Made by a program: the position numbers and the translations under genes. Under the pieces are notes generated by a model. It was not told the DNA's origin. It worked only from the letters and a program-made list of their open reading frames with translations, and did no database searches. 64,000 nt of DNA from Takakia lepidozioides (taxonomy: Eukaryota > Streptophyta > Takakiopsida > Takakiales > Takakiaceae). Of this stretch, positions 23,243 to 34,746 are shown one piece after another; within the stretch, counting starts at the first letter, position 1; the number at the start of each line of letters is the position of its first letter. The stretch is from NCBI GenBank assembly GCA_030704615.1, contig CM060731.1, forward strand, positions 82,068,756 through 82,132,755. Reading direction: 5' to 3'.

Positions 23243-23510
23243 AGGTGGCACTTTTTTTATACTCAATATGGCATTATGAGCCGTATTATGATACACTTTC
23301 CGGTGGCACTTCTTTTGAGATTCCAGATGGCATTATAATAGACTTTCCAGGTGGCACTTTTTTGATATTCCAGATGGCATTATAATACACTTTTCAGGTG
23401 GCACTTTTTTTTTATATTCCACATGGTATTTCGATATTCCAGATGGTCTTGTGATACACTTTCCAGGTACTTCTTTTGATATGCCAGATGGTATTATAAT
23501 ACACTTTTGG
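23243..23510. repeat. Minisatellite of about 50 bp
   Basis: Five imperfect units with the core CAGGTGGCACTTTTTT, GATATTCCAGATGGCATTAT and AATACACTTTC run head to tail; unit length varies by internal deletion. No coding potential is expected. Confidence 0.75.
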
Positions 23511-23937
23511 TGTCCATATATAGGAACTTCCCCGCTTCCTACATATGCAGTTTGTCTCTGATGTGCAGTGCACATAAGCTAAAATAAAGGCCAAGAGGCT
23601 ATTGCTACTAGAGCTGCCTCTATTGAGGTCTGCCATACAATGCATAGTTGAGGTCCCATGTACAATCATTTCTTAGCACATAAACAACTGCTGAAAATCA
23701 CAAAGGAGCTAGCAAGAGGTGACCGCAACACTCACGCTACCATCTTCTTCCTTCACCTCCTCCCTGCCCTGAAAACAAAGACGAACCCCCACAATTAATA
23801 AAATATGGCCACAAAACACTCAGTTCACTACTTGGTTACTGGAATCACCCCAAGATAGGGTGTGCTGATGCAGTTTACACATGGGCACTTGAAATGATTT
23901 ATTTCTGGAATGAAAACCAAGCAATGAGTGCCCTTAC

Positions 23938-24451
23938 ACATCTGTAGGGTAAAGGATGGCGCCCATTGTACTTCCAGCAGCGTTGGCAATCAGATTGTAG
24001 TGGGTAAGCATTGCTCCCTGCACAAATGAAGGCAAGGCGCATAAAGGCACATCTAGCACGAACACAGATTTGCTCCAGCTGAGAGCTATCACAAGTTCAA
24101 AATATGAATTCATAATGAGTTGTTACGAAATTTCCAAAGCAAGATTGAATAAACAAAATTAGTCTCAATTACTGAATAAGACTAACTCTGACAACATTAA
24201 CTTGTAGCACGATACAAAGTGATCTCAACTAATGTGACATCTCCAAACCAGAAGATGCATCATCCTCAGTTGTGAGATACATGGATGATTAAAATGTGGC
24301 TACAAGAAATTGAACGTAAGAGAAGTGTAAAATGTGTACCTTTGGAACCCTAGTAGTACCGCTCGTATAATATATGGTGGCTAGGTCATGAGGATATGGT
24401 GGCTAGGTCATGAGGATATGGTGGCACAAATTGTTGCAGATCAGCTGCCCC
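23938..24451 (-). pseudogene. Long-chain acyl-CoA synthetase (LACS) fragment, two exons, broken
   Basis: Exon 24451-24340 encodes GAADLQQFVPPYPHDLATI and YYTSGTTRVPK. After a 322-bp intron, exon 24017-23938 encodes GAMLTHYNLIANAAGSTMGA and ILYPTD. Together they cover the AMP-binding P-loop region (YTSGTTGxPKGAMLTH) of LACS enzymes, which activate fatty acids to acyl-CoA. Both introns' GT-AG borders survive and the phases match (0). Two defects: a 22-bp tandem duplication (24372-24393 and 24394-24415) splits DLATI from YYTSG and shifts the frame, and the invariant Gly of TSGTTG is Arg. No other LACS exon is found nearby. A possible extra mini-exon lies at about 23726-23758 (GREEVKEEDGS), unassigned. 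Confidence 0.85.
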
Positions 24452-27400
24452 CTGGCAACAACAGAGAGCTGAAATTGAATACCCAAATCCTAATATATCA
24501 AACGTCCCAAAGGATCTAGTCAAGCAACCAATTGAAGCGAGATAAAACAGTGTTCTAGGTAAGGTTTACCAGCTAGGATAGTCTGAAGGTTGAATCGTCA
24601 TCGAAAGAGGAAAGAAATGCGAACTTCCTATCTAAGAAATGTGTCACAAGCGTCCAGTCCTTGATCAACTACTCTTGACACTCCTATCCTACTTGACAAC
24701 ATTCATTTTGATCAAGTACTCTAGGAAAAATCTGTGACTAATCATGTGTGAGATTGAAACAAATATGGACTACGGACTACGGACTCCTACGGATAACCAC
24801 AGTTCAACCAAAACCAAATGCATTAACCTTCAATAGCAAGGAACTGTGAATGTCACAGAATGGTTGACCTTAATTCAAGTCAGTGAGAGGTCTTGTCTGT
24901 GACCTTAACTGAAAATGCTCAAAAGCTGGCCCTAAGCTGGCACTCATCCACAATGCGGCTCAACTCAGTCACCATAGTTACATGCTTTGACACATTACCA
25001 TGTTGTTTGCAATACTTCGGGTAATTCCCTACGAACTTCAATATGGAGATGAGGAGTATTTACCATTCAAGCAGGGGTGAGCATCATCCCTGCCTCTCTC
25101 TCTTCCTCAGCCCCAAAGTGTTATTATCTTCAGTCACAGTGCCACTAATCTCAATTTGCTAAATAAACACTGTTGGATTTATGGCAGTTCAAAACTGGGA
25201 TTGTCTAAGGTAAAGAAAAGCCTTTAAAGTGAAAACAAATGCACAAAGACTAAACATCAAAGAAAGTCACAAAGAAGAAGAAACAATATAAAAGATGAAG
25301 GAAACCACAAATAATGTTGTCTTCAATCTAATAGTACATCAACTATATCCTGATAAAATTGACAAGCTGTTATAACTCAGGGACGCAGATATACAGAGAA
25401 CCACAGCTGAAGACTCAGCCAACACAATTTTAGCATTTACATCATAGAAACCTCCAGAGATACACAAAAGAAAGAAAGAGAGAATATACTCATCTTGTAG
25501 AGTGGAGTGGCGTGGGCCAAGATTTTGTATGCATCTCAAGCTCGATCCTGGAGCCCTCTCAAGGCTTGGACCAGCATGATGGTCTCTTCGCCTCGGGGTA
25601 TGTAATTGTCGTCTTCTCTCTACCCCTTGTCTATAATGTCTGGTTGTTCAATGTCAGTCTCACTTTGAGAGCAATAGCCATCAAAGTGAACATATTATGT
25701 TGTTGGGAGTAAGTCTCTCATTCAAGGGTGGAGCATCTTGGCTCGTAGATAGGTGGATTATCACTTGTTAATCTGCAATGAATATGAGCAGGGTAAATGA
25801 TGTATTTGAGGAATTACCAATTCAGGAGGAATTTAGTGGTAGTGAACTCACGTATGCACACGAGCAGCAAGGGTTGATTTCCTGATCATCAACTTGCCAT
25901 ATATAGATATATGCACTTTCAAAACCTTGATAAAACTGGACCCAAGAAGCCTCGAATCTCACTTAGATGGGAATCTTTTACATTTGTATTATGTTCTAAG
26001 CACTGGAAGCTCATGTATTAAGTTCTCCAGGCTTGGGCTGGAGTGAGAAAGGGCTTTAGAATGCTAAACCCTACTCTCATGGGGTTTTCCTTGGATTGGA
26101 TTCAAACAAGCACGATCCTTAACCCTAGTAAGTCTTGTCAAGGCCTGAGGTCTGTTGTACTGGTTTCCGGCTGGGTATGTCCAGACTTATGTGATTCAAC
26201 TTGCGAAAAGTAGCGGAGTGACAAAGTCTGGAGAATGTGAGAAGGCCTTGCTGCTATTGAAGAGTGGTGTCCGTCTCCATACAACTAAGTTTGCCCGGTG
26301 AGTTTCTGCAAGAGAATTAATGAATAGATTATGCTCGTGTTGTATGTTTCACAGTGAGTGAGTGTGAATATTCACTTTCCAGCTCTCCACATTATTTGAA
26401 TTCCAAACTTTCAACTTCAACATTCTATAGCAGGTAGGCAGCTTCCATATGACAAAATTGTCCATGATTATGTTGCATCATGGTTGAAAAATACTACTCT
26501 ATTGTGATATTTGTGGAGGTGTACTCCAATTATTTAGGGACAAGAGCACGACACCATCAGGTTTTTCTCTTGTTTTTGTTTTTGTTGTCTTTTGTTTTTG
26601 TTGAATCACATTTTTAGATAGAAAAGGTTGGGGAATGAATGTCCAATTCCTCTAAGGGGACAAACTGGTGTAAGAAGAGCTCCAGGGCAGGGCTATCACA
26701 GTCTCTCTCAAGTGAATAGAAAACCGTTAATATAGCTGAAAGCCACTAATATAGTTGGCAGAGGGTGCAGGTGCAAGATTTATCACTATGCCATGGTGAG
26801 CATTCAACCAAGAAGACTCAAGGGCAATGTTCCAAACTTGTTTGATCTATGTTGAATATGAAATCTGTTGCATATTGCAGGTACACACTGACTGAGGAGG
26901 AGTTCAGGTTGCACACATGCTTAGGGTGTAAATGTTAGGATTGCGAACGACGTCATTGGCTAAGGAGATGTGGCATACAGATGTTGCCACCATTCATGTG
27001 CCAGTGCAGGACCGTCTATAAGGCTAAGACTCGGAAAAGACATTCCATTCTCCCTATCATCCCTGCCTCTGCCCCCTAAACTCATGAGAGTCTGAACGCC
27101 ATTTGAGTTAAATTGGGTTTGTCAGGGCACGCTAAGTAGTGGTGTTTTTTTTGTCTATGTGGGCCGGATGGCTATATATAGCAGTTTTATCCATTTGGCT
27201 TAGACCTGCTTCAGGCAGTTACATGCTCTCTAGGTGTGATCAGACTGAAATAACTGAAGTGGCTCAAATTGAGAAACAAGACCCTTATAATCATGAGGAA
27301 ATGCTCTCTGACAAATGCCCAAAGTTGCATCTGTCAGAGTATAAGAGCTTCGAACAATTAACAATGACCAGGACAAAGACCATTGAAGCAAGAAGCTGAA

Positions 27401-28752
27401 TAAGCTGCCTTTAGCAGGTTTCACTTGTAACCAACAGCTTGACCGATTGCTTGGCCAAGTTCCATATCACGCCCCCATGGGTTATAGGGATAGAGTGTCA
27501 ATACCTATACTTGTTCAATTTCCATAATGGCTAAACTATGACCTGATCCTCTGCCCTATTGTAAGCGGGTTCAGTGCAGTGGCAAGAATTTGGCCTCTTA
27601 CATTTCAAGAGGGTTCATATTGCATTGTATCCTGGTCCAAGAAGCCAACATCCTACATGCTGAAACTACTCCCAAACAATTGCAAAACCAACTTCAATTT
27701 TGTAGTGAGCGATAAGCTATGATTGATCTAGCCGAAGACCTCTATGCAACATATGAGGAAAACATTTGGAAGATCTTTCACTCTGGTCTGCAAAACCTCC
27801 TCTAATCAATAGTGATTATTGTGAGGTTTCAGAGCTTTTTCAATTTGTTGTAGCCCTTGTGTCTGTGAACAGGTCTTCCTTCCTTTATGATACTACTTGA
27901 ATGATCTGAGTGTAGATGGGTGCTATTCTGAGCAATTTGACAGCTACCTTCGACTATCGTTGAATGAAATTGGGATGTTCTCTGCCCATTTCCTATTGCA
28001 ATTTCAGAAGTAACTTATGCTCTCAATGGTAATCTTTTAAATGATCATTGTTCCATCTACGTAGAACACCCCTCAAAATCCCTAATGGGCCAGGGGACGT
28101 TCATCCTTCCAAAGAGTGCATGTAATTAGTTCAGGGTTTCCAGCGTTTCCAGCCAAGAACAAGTTTCCTCGGTCAAGTTTTCACGTGGAAATATCAATCA
28201 AATTTCCTCATTTCCAGTTTTCAAGTGGATATGTAGAACAATTTTCAAGTTTCTTCATGTGGTATTACCAAATTCCCACCACAAGTTTATTCTCTTGCAG
28301 GGAAATAAGTGTCTCCTACGTATTAAGGGAAATGGTCATAACCTCCTTCTGATAGAAACTGTTCAGGCAATTAAAGTCCACACAATCCACTACTTATATA
28401 CTACATACCTAGACAAGGGGAACTGGTATCATGACTAGAGTTGTTTTCAAGTAAGTAACGAAGATTTGAAGTACAAAGTTTATTACCGTCAAAATTTCCA
28501 CTAGATACAATCAGACCTGTAACTGCAGTTGCTCAAATTTGTGCCAAGTATTCACTGTCCAAGAGACGTCCATTGCCTGTGAGAACTCATGGAGCATATT
28601 GGTCGCTCAATGTTACAGTCAGGTCACGTCACATCTTTGTAGTGGTGAAGTATTACGTGATGGGCAGGCGGTTCAATTCAGTTCACTCCTTTAAAAGTTG
28701 GTTTTTTCTCCAAACAAAGTCTAACTTAGAAAATCATAAATGAGATTAAATT
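24452..28752. other. Right part of the composite insertion, no recognised gene
   Basis: Four kilobases without a recognisable gene on either strand. ORFs at 25339-25539, 25512-25712, 27139-27399 and 28116-28352 have no motif, unusual amino-acid runs or consistent splice context. T-rich tracts occur near 26560-26620. Further small gene fragments could be hidden here, too short to identify by eye. Confidence 0.4.
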
Positions 28753-29103
28753 GAAACAGAATGTTGGCACTGTAAACATTACAAAAATAGTGTACAACCA
28801 TCGTATGAAGATCCCACCACCACTACTAGAAGAGCATATAATCTGGATCAATATCTAAAGGAATCCATCACAGAAGGCTTATGAATATATATTCCAGCTC
28901 TTTCACAGAGATCATGAGTTTATTGCCATGAACTCATAGAAAACGTTCTTTTAATCGAAACCAACCACTTAGATGTTAAAGTGAGGTTCTACAACAAACC
29001 AGGACATTGTCGAGACATTGGTTTCTGATAACGTCGAATTGCTTAAACTCATCATTATTTTCAAAAATATGGCTATATAAGATTGTTCCAAGACTTCCAA
29101 CTT
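28753..29103. repeat. Dispersed repeat, copy 2, right half
   Basis: Matches bases about 267-640 of the window (AATGTTGGCA.TGTAAACATT ... GATTGTTCCAAGACTTCCAACT) with small deletions. It begins where the half at 9952-10218 stops. On the right, similarity to copy 1 stops abruptly at about 29103, where the AT-rich Helentron begins. Confidence 0.8.
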
Positions 29104-29188
29104 ATAAAGCGATACGGACAAAATAATAATAACAAGCGGCTGGACGCGTAATGGCTCCACCCTCCAATATAGAATATATAAGATAACA

Positions 29189-29866
29189 TTAATGTGAATG
29201 ATTATATTTAACAACGTGATTTTGCAACTTGAAAACTATGTATATAGGTTTGTGATATGTCAAATATGCTTCTGTAACTCCATATATGCATTGTTGGTTT
29301 CGTGTATTTGTCCAAATGTGGTCCAATTGTGAACCATATATTGTAGTAGCTTGCATAAATTGAAGTGTCATGGTAATCGTCTTCATAAATTGTAACAATT
29401 GCTTTGACATTGATGAATTGTTTTCTAGCATGTTAATATTAAAATCACCCATGATAATGGTAGGGCAAAAACTTGGCATCTTATCAACAATTGTTTGTAA
29501 ACAAGATAAAAATGTGGGTATTGAAAGCGATGGAGGTTTGTAAATGACAATAATGTGGATAGCTCTTCTTGTATTTTTGTTGAAAGTAGCCATTATATAT
29601 TCAGCACCAGAAGATGAAAATATTTTATACGATGTTAACGATACTGTTTTGTCATATAATAGCATTGTACCATGGCTACCATGGACAGCCACATGCGAAT
29701 TTTTGGTGGTATCTATGAATAAGTTTATGTCAGAAGTTTTTGGATTAAAATGTGTTTCATTAAAACATAAAATATGAGCTGCTTGTAAGTTGTGATTTGC
29801 ACATAGATCTTCTGAGAGACAGAGAGAAGACTCCGGCCAAGCCGGCGTGACTAAGAGCCACTTCAC
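29189..29866 (-). pseudogene. Helentron apurinic-type endonuclease domain
   Basis: A 225-codon frame with endonuclease/exonuclease/phosphatase fold motifs: HILCFNETHF (the metal-binding Glu), IIMGDFNINML (catalytic Asp/Asn) and SQLDHIWTN. The final SDH motif of the fold is replaced by TYH (LTYHKPIYI), losing an essential Asp. The first about 24 residues (KWLLVTPAWPESS...) come from a GC-rich insert (29813-29902) and are not part of the domain; the natural sequence resumes at DLCANHNLQAAHILC. In Helentrons this domain follows the helicase in the same polyprotein. Confidence 0.75.
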
Positions 29867-29902
29867 CTTTCGGCTACTGCCCCCTGTCGGGGTGGGCCCT
29901 AT
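29813..29902. other. GC-rich insert of about 90 bp in the AT-rich Helentron
   Basis: Composition changes sharply here (GGCCAAGCCGGCGTGACTAA, CCCCCTGTCGGGGTGGGCCC), including the foldback CCCCCTGTCGGGG. Removing it would join ...LNARSLLLHRE to DLCANHNLQAAHILC, so it interrupts the helicase-endonuclease link. Its source is unknown; a small foldback or SINE-like insertion is plausible. Confidence 0.5.
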
Positions 29903-30057
29903 TATTCTCTATGTAATAACAACGATCTAGCATTTAAATGTTGTATAAGAACATGTGATTGTACATATATGGTTAAAGTTGGAATGATCAACTCCCATTT
30001 TGCTATTGTTTTCAATCTTTGCATTTCTTCTACCACACCATTATCAACATGAAAAGT

Positions 30058-31120
30058 CTATAACTTATTTATCATTGAGCTATATAAACGAATATTTTTG
30101 GCATGTGTAGCAACACCAGATTTTGATTTATTAAATTGTATCCATATTAAAGGCGTTGAATGATCTGTTAACACTGAAGTATGTTTAAATATACCGTTTG
30201 CTCCGTTTACTAAACCATCATGTGTTGCATACTTGCCTGCACATAACTCTACCAACATTTCTTGTTTCACACGAATGATTGTATGTAAGCCAGCTGTATT
30301 GGCTACATTATCTAAAAGCTTAAAAATGGATGGACATGTATCATTATGTTTATCAATAGCTTCAAAAATATGTATACTTTCTTTAGTTTGTTCAAATGCT
30401 TTGTGATTATGAACTAACATAGATTTGTTTGTATAATACAAATGTGGAAATGTTGGATTGTTAGGATCGGGACGACAACATTGTCGATTTATAGTATCAA
30501 TATCAAATTGAGTTGCCGTTGCAATTCACAGTCGATTCAAGATGGCAATGAATTCATTGTCTGATTGACGCATTACTTGATTAAGTTCATAACATTTAAT
30601 ACAATCTTGCCAAAAACCAGGTGCTATAACATCATGACCTTCATTTTTCTTTTTGGAAACCTATGAATCTCGTACTGGCGGTGCTTGATAGAAATCTCTA
30701 GTGATAATAACATCAATATTACCAAAGTAAGAATTATGAATTCGTTTTATTGATCTCAATCGTTGATCAGCAAACGCAAACATCCTACTACCTACAAGAG
30801 ATACTTCATCTAATACCATAAGTTGTAGTTCATCAATTTTTTTTTACTAATGTGTCTAGTCGTTCAGAACTTAGCGATGACAAATTTTTGCAATTAAGAG
30901 GTATGCTTAGTCCTAAATGGATTGTTGTTCCATCTATATTGAAAGCAACATTTCCACTATATGTCATGGGAATTGCTTTTTGTTTAACGGGGTCAGATTG
31001 TGGATGTCTATTGTAAAATCTCAATAAACCTTGAATAATAAGCAACAAAGTAAATTTTTTCCGGTTCATGCGCCTCCTGTTAAAAACAAATGCAAAGGTT
31101 TATAGGGAAACAAATATTTT
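30058..31120 (-). pseudogene. Helentron PIF1-type helicase
   Basis: Superfamily 1 helicase pieces: HLFLTGGA-stop-TGKNFTLLL is the Walker A region, with the GGAGTGK glycine codon mutated to TGA at about 31060. It continues GNVAFNIDGTTIHLGLSIP, then LMVLDEVSLVGSRMFAFAD (Walker B, DE) and DVIITRDFYQAPPVRDS (motif III region). Frame 30441-30058 holds the downstream helicase part (KQEMLVELCAGKYATHDGLV, NGANG). Stops also occur after VRDS and after LNRL. In the intact element this ATPase unwinds DNA during rolling-circle transposition. Confidence 0.8.
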
Positions 31121-31677
31121 CTATACATACAATCATCGAAAATTGCGCGTTGTTCCATATTAAGTTTTCATAGTTGTGTATAAAATTCTGTTGTGGAAAT
31201 AACGTTATCAGACGCAGAAGAAAAATTCGCATCAGGGCACTGTCGATAAACCAATTTCAGGGCGCAAATGAAATTCAGTAGCTATGTCATATGGTTCTAT
31301 CCCAGCACTACTTATTAATGATTGTGGAATGGATTCTGCATCAACATCAGCATCAAGAAAGTTATTCATCCATATACTACTACCATTGATTTTGACTAAT
31401 TTGTGAGCATTTGTCTTTAACATACTGTATTAGTATTTTATATAGAAAACTTGTATATGAATTTATTGCGTATTAATGAAATAGTTGATTCATGATTCAT
31501 ATATTAAGCATCATGCCAAGTCTTATGGTTGTCTTTTTGAGATTCTTCATTTTTTATGAATGGATGAAAAAATAAAAGTTATTTTTATAATAATTTTCGG
31601 AGTCTCGATGCTCATTGTAGTGCACATATCTAATGATATGAAATTTTTTACGACGCTTTATTTATTTTTTCCACTGT

Positions 31678-32718
31678 TTAATCTGCTACAAATTCAATGA
31701 GACTTAAGTGATTTAATGTAGTTGGGCGATCTATGTATTTATCGATAGCAGATGAACATTTTTTATCCATAGATCCAGGAGGGAGTCGTCGTAAATCTTT
31801 ATTAGCTTTCAGCACAAATGCACGTTCTTGAGGCGGTAATGTTTTTAGAAATTTAAAAGTTTTGGATGCATGATATGGTGGTATAGAAAAGACAACGTAT
31901 GCAGCTAATTGAGCCGACATTTGTTGGGCATTCAAGAACACATTTTCCATCTTACGGATTCTAACACTTGCATCAACTTGTTCTGATTTGTATTTTTTTT
32001 TTATTGTACGGAATTCATTAGTAATAGATTTATCTATCTTAGTTAAATAAGAAGTACAATAACTTGCTGCAGCATAAGGATCGAGAATATATTGTGCATC
32101 AGTATTAGCTTGCCACAATGGGCCAGCGTGGATACCAAATGCATTTGTACGGATATCTTTACATGCTCTTTTTAAAAATAAAGTAGGTTTTTACAATCTA
32201 ATACGCAACACACATATATATGTTTTCTCAATATTTGAGTTGATATCAATCTATAATGTTTTAAATCTTTTTTGTTTAATTTTTCAGTGAAATGTTCCAA
32301 AATAGTAGTACAAATCATTGGGGGCAATGGATAGTGAAAACGACATATAGTTTGATTTTTTTTTCTACATGTCTGTTTGTGTCGATGGATTTGAGCTTCA
32401 CGAAGACTTAGGCGGAAGAACAATACTATCAGATGTTATATATTTATCACAAAATCTTCAATTATGTTATTTTGGTCTATTCCATGGACCATAAATGGGT
32501 GCATTAGCTATCCACAACATTCCATGGTCATGTTCATTACCTCTACTTTTGAAATTCCGTAACATAGAAAAAATCCCAAAAATGGTATGATCTTTTTTAC
32601 ATAAATATCTAAAAGCACCCATTCGATGATCATAATATCGAGCACGTGTAATGGGATCGGATCGGACTAACTCGGCAATGTGTTTAGTTTCTAAGTTTTG
32701 TATATCCGGAATTTCCAA
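31678..32718 (-). pseudogene. Helentron Rep nuclease (HUH and Y2 motifs)
   Basis: The frame at 32718-32467 carries NFKSRGNEHDHGMLWIANAP, in which HDH is the metal-binding HUH motif. The frame at 32118-31678 carries NTDAQYILDPYAAASYCTSY and LTKIDKS, with the paired catalytic tyrosines of Helitron Reps, then VFLNAQQMSAQLAAYVVFSI, a strongly conserved Helitron block. Rep nicks donor and target DNA to start rolling-circle transposition. The 350 bp between the frames include a further frame (32423-32172) and breaks, so the protein is interrupted. Confidence 0.8.
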
Positions 32719-33378
32719 ATTTTCATAATTGACAGAGTGAAGGGTTTCTAATAGTGGTGTCCATTTACTTTCAGCACTTGTGAATGTGACAAAAAAAGTA
32801 GGGGGTCCCTAATTGTCGAATCATTGCAAAAGCTTCTTTTCGAAGACGAGCTACGTAATCGGGCGATGTTCGTAATCGTTCTAGATCTCTATATTCTAGA
32901 TATGAGCGCAATAGCTTATCCAAATTTGATTTTTCAAGGCGATCACCTGCCTTTAATTGTCTACCATGAAGTTTACCTTTACGAATACGAATCCAAGAAG
33001 ATGAAATAACACCGTGAATTAATACTTTAATAGCTTCTTCTTTTTTTAAAACGGAATATATCGTGCAAAATCATGGTCTTTATATAATAGTTCCCACTGT
33101 GCTATATCTTGGTAAGGTAAAGCGGAACTATTTGATCGAGGATGTCCAAAAAACAAGCTAGGAAAATTTAATTCTTTGCTATTGAAATAGACCTAATGGT
33201 TTAAACTTAGCTACCGTCAAAAGATCATCTTGAAATACTTGGATTTGTTCCAAAGTGAGAATATTTTCCACCAAAGTATCACTAGTAATATTTTCGATAA
33301 CTTTCTCAAAACTATCTCGAGTATTTTCGATAACTTCCTCAGAACTATCTTCATTAAGACAATGTTTTGATTATTTTG

Positions 33379-34441
33379 TTATGTTTGACGAGACATTGCA
33401 AATAAACCATACCATTCTGGATGAATAGTAACATGAGTTTCCATATATAATGGAGCAGTTACGAGATCATGTAAAGCTAACATGATAAAATTTGGACAAA
33501 TAGTTCCTAATAAATATAGATTTTTATATTCTAATCGACATTTCAAAAGTAATCCAATTGTAGCATCATCATGTGGCATGCGAGGTGGAACCGACTGTGT
33601 ATCATTAATATTTGCTGGAACATTAATAATGCTACCACGAATACCATATTGAGCATAACATTGCAATTGATATATCTGTGCAAAAGCCAACGTGGTGCAA
33701 TTAATCTTTCTTCTAGTGCATTTAGTTTTTGAACATTATATATAGGATTATTTAGATGAATTTTGTTAGGTACTATATATTTAGGAGATTTATTTTGATG
33801 TAGCATCAATTTACAACTTTGACATAGAAATAATTCTTGATTTTGTACTTTTGTCACATTTATAGAAATATACTCTTTTCGTGAGTTTAACAATTTGTTT
33901 CTTAAAAGATAACCAATGACAACACATACATGGATGCACAGGCGTATCTAACAATTTTTCTCTATATTGAGTATGATGAGTACTAGATTTGGATTTGGAT
34001 TTGGATTTGGATTTTTCTGCTTTTTGTAGGTTTTGTTCTTGACTCGCATTATTATTGGGGCTTGCATTTACCATGATATCTACAGAATTTTTTGTAGTTG
34101 TTTTCGCAATAAACTTCTTTTTAGTGTTAATATATCGTAAATGTGAATAAATTTGAGAAAATGTAAGTTGTAAAGCTGCATAATGTTGTTCAAATATATG
34201 AGCTATATCTTTTAAAGTTAATGATGGAAACTCAACCATTGAACATATATTCGTCATGAGATGGTAACCATTTAAAACGAGGCGGTTTTGGGGCTACATT
34301 AGTTATATCGTGACCGTCATGTTTTTGTTGCCAAGCCTTTTTCTTAGTAATAGTGTCAATTTTCGAAGAAGATATTACGGAAAGTGGAGGAGATTGAATA
34401 TGACATTGGTGGATTACACATTTGTTTCTTCCTTGAAACAC
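33379..34441 (-). pseudogene. Helentron N-terminal region (DUF6570-like, cysteine cluster)
   Basis: The frames at 34257-33811, 33893-33543 and 33690-33379 overlap and read as one broken protein. Features in order: a Lys/Ser-rich tract (KSKSKSKSKSSTHH), a zinc-binding-like HPCMCCHWLSF and FLCQSCKLML, LNALEERLIAPRW, then QCYAQYGIRGSIINVPANIN, the usual sequence of the DUF6570 segment found before Helitron Rep domains. At least two frame changes are needed. Confidence 0.65.
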
Positions 34442-34746
34442 TCATGTATTAAACAAAAACCACAAATAAAAATGGATTTGTAAAATCCAAGTATGTTGTA
34501 TGGACAGCAACATGAGAAGCTTGTAAAGCCAAATACTGTCATGGAAAACAAGAAAGCAAGTGAAAACCAAGCAAAACAAAGCAAAGCAAGGTTATATTAT
34601 GTTATGTTATGCTATGCTCTTGAATGTAAAATAGAATTCAAGTAGCATGATTTTCGAAACCATCTAAATCTCCCACATGATTCAAAGAGAAACGCACCAC
34701 ATGACGGACATTGGAGAGGGTCTTGATGACGGAGAGCCTTTCGGCC

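Larger units (their letters stand above)
10219..28752. mobile_element. Inferred 18.5-kb composite insertion carrying gene fragments
   Basis: This block separates two halves of one repeat copy whose alignment to copy 1 is consecutive, so it most likely entered as an insertion or as successive nested insertions. It contains two minisatellites, a decayed zinc-ribbon gene, and broken exons of OPT, RCC1, ARL1, CLPTM1 and LACS-type genes, many with introns still present. Intron retention means the pieces were captured as DNA, not by retrotransposition; Helitrons and Pack-type elements do this. The left edge reads TAGCGGCCCATTAAACC and the right edge ATAAATGAGATTAAATTG. I find no matching terminal inverted repeats, and the right edge lacks the CTRR end of a classical Helitron, so the class is undecided. 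Confidence 0.5.
29104..34441 (-). mobile_element. Helentron-type (Helitron-like) rolling-circle transposon, decayed
   Basis: This block is much richer in A+T than its surroundings. It encodes, in minus-strand order, a DUF6570-like N-terminal region, a Helitron Rep with HUH and Y2 motifs, a PIF1-type helicase and an apurinic-type endonuclease. An endonuclease after the helicase is the hallmark of Helentrons, best known from animals and other non-seed-plant lineages. Every part has frameshifts or stops, so it cannot move by itself. The left junction is sharp (dispersed repeat to Helentron at about 29103). The right end is undefined, somewhere after 34441; I did not find terminal repeats or a clear terminal hairpin. 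Confidence 0.75.

Noticed and set aside
23243-23510. CRISPR-like array
   Set aside because: Units are adjacent imperfect tandem copies without unique spacers, and the genome is eukaryotic.
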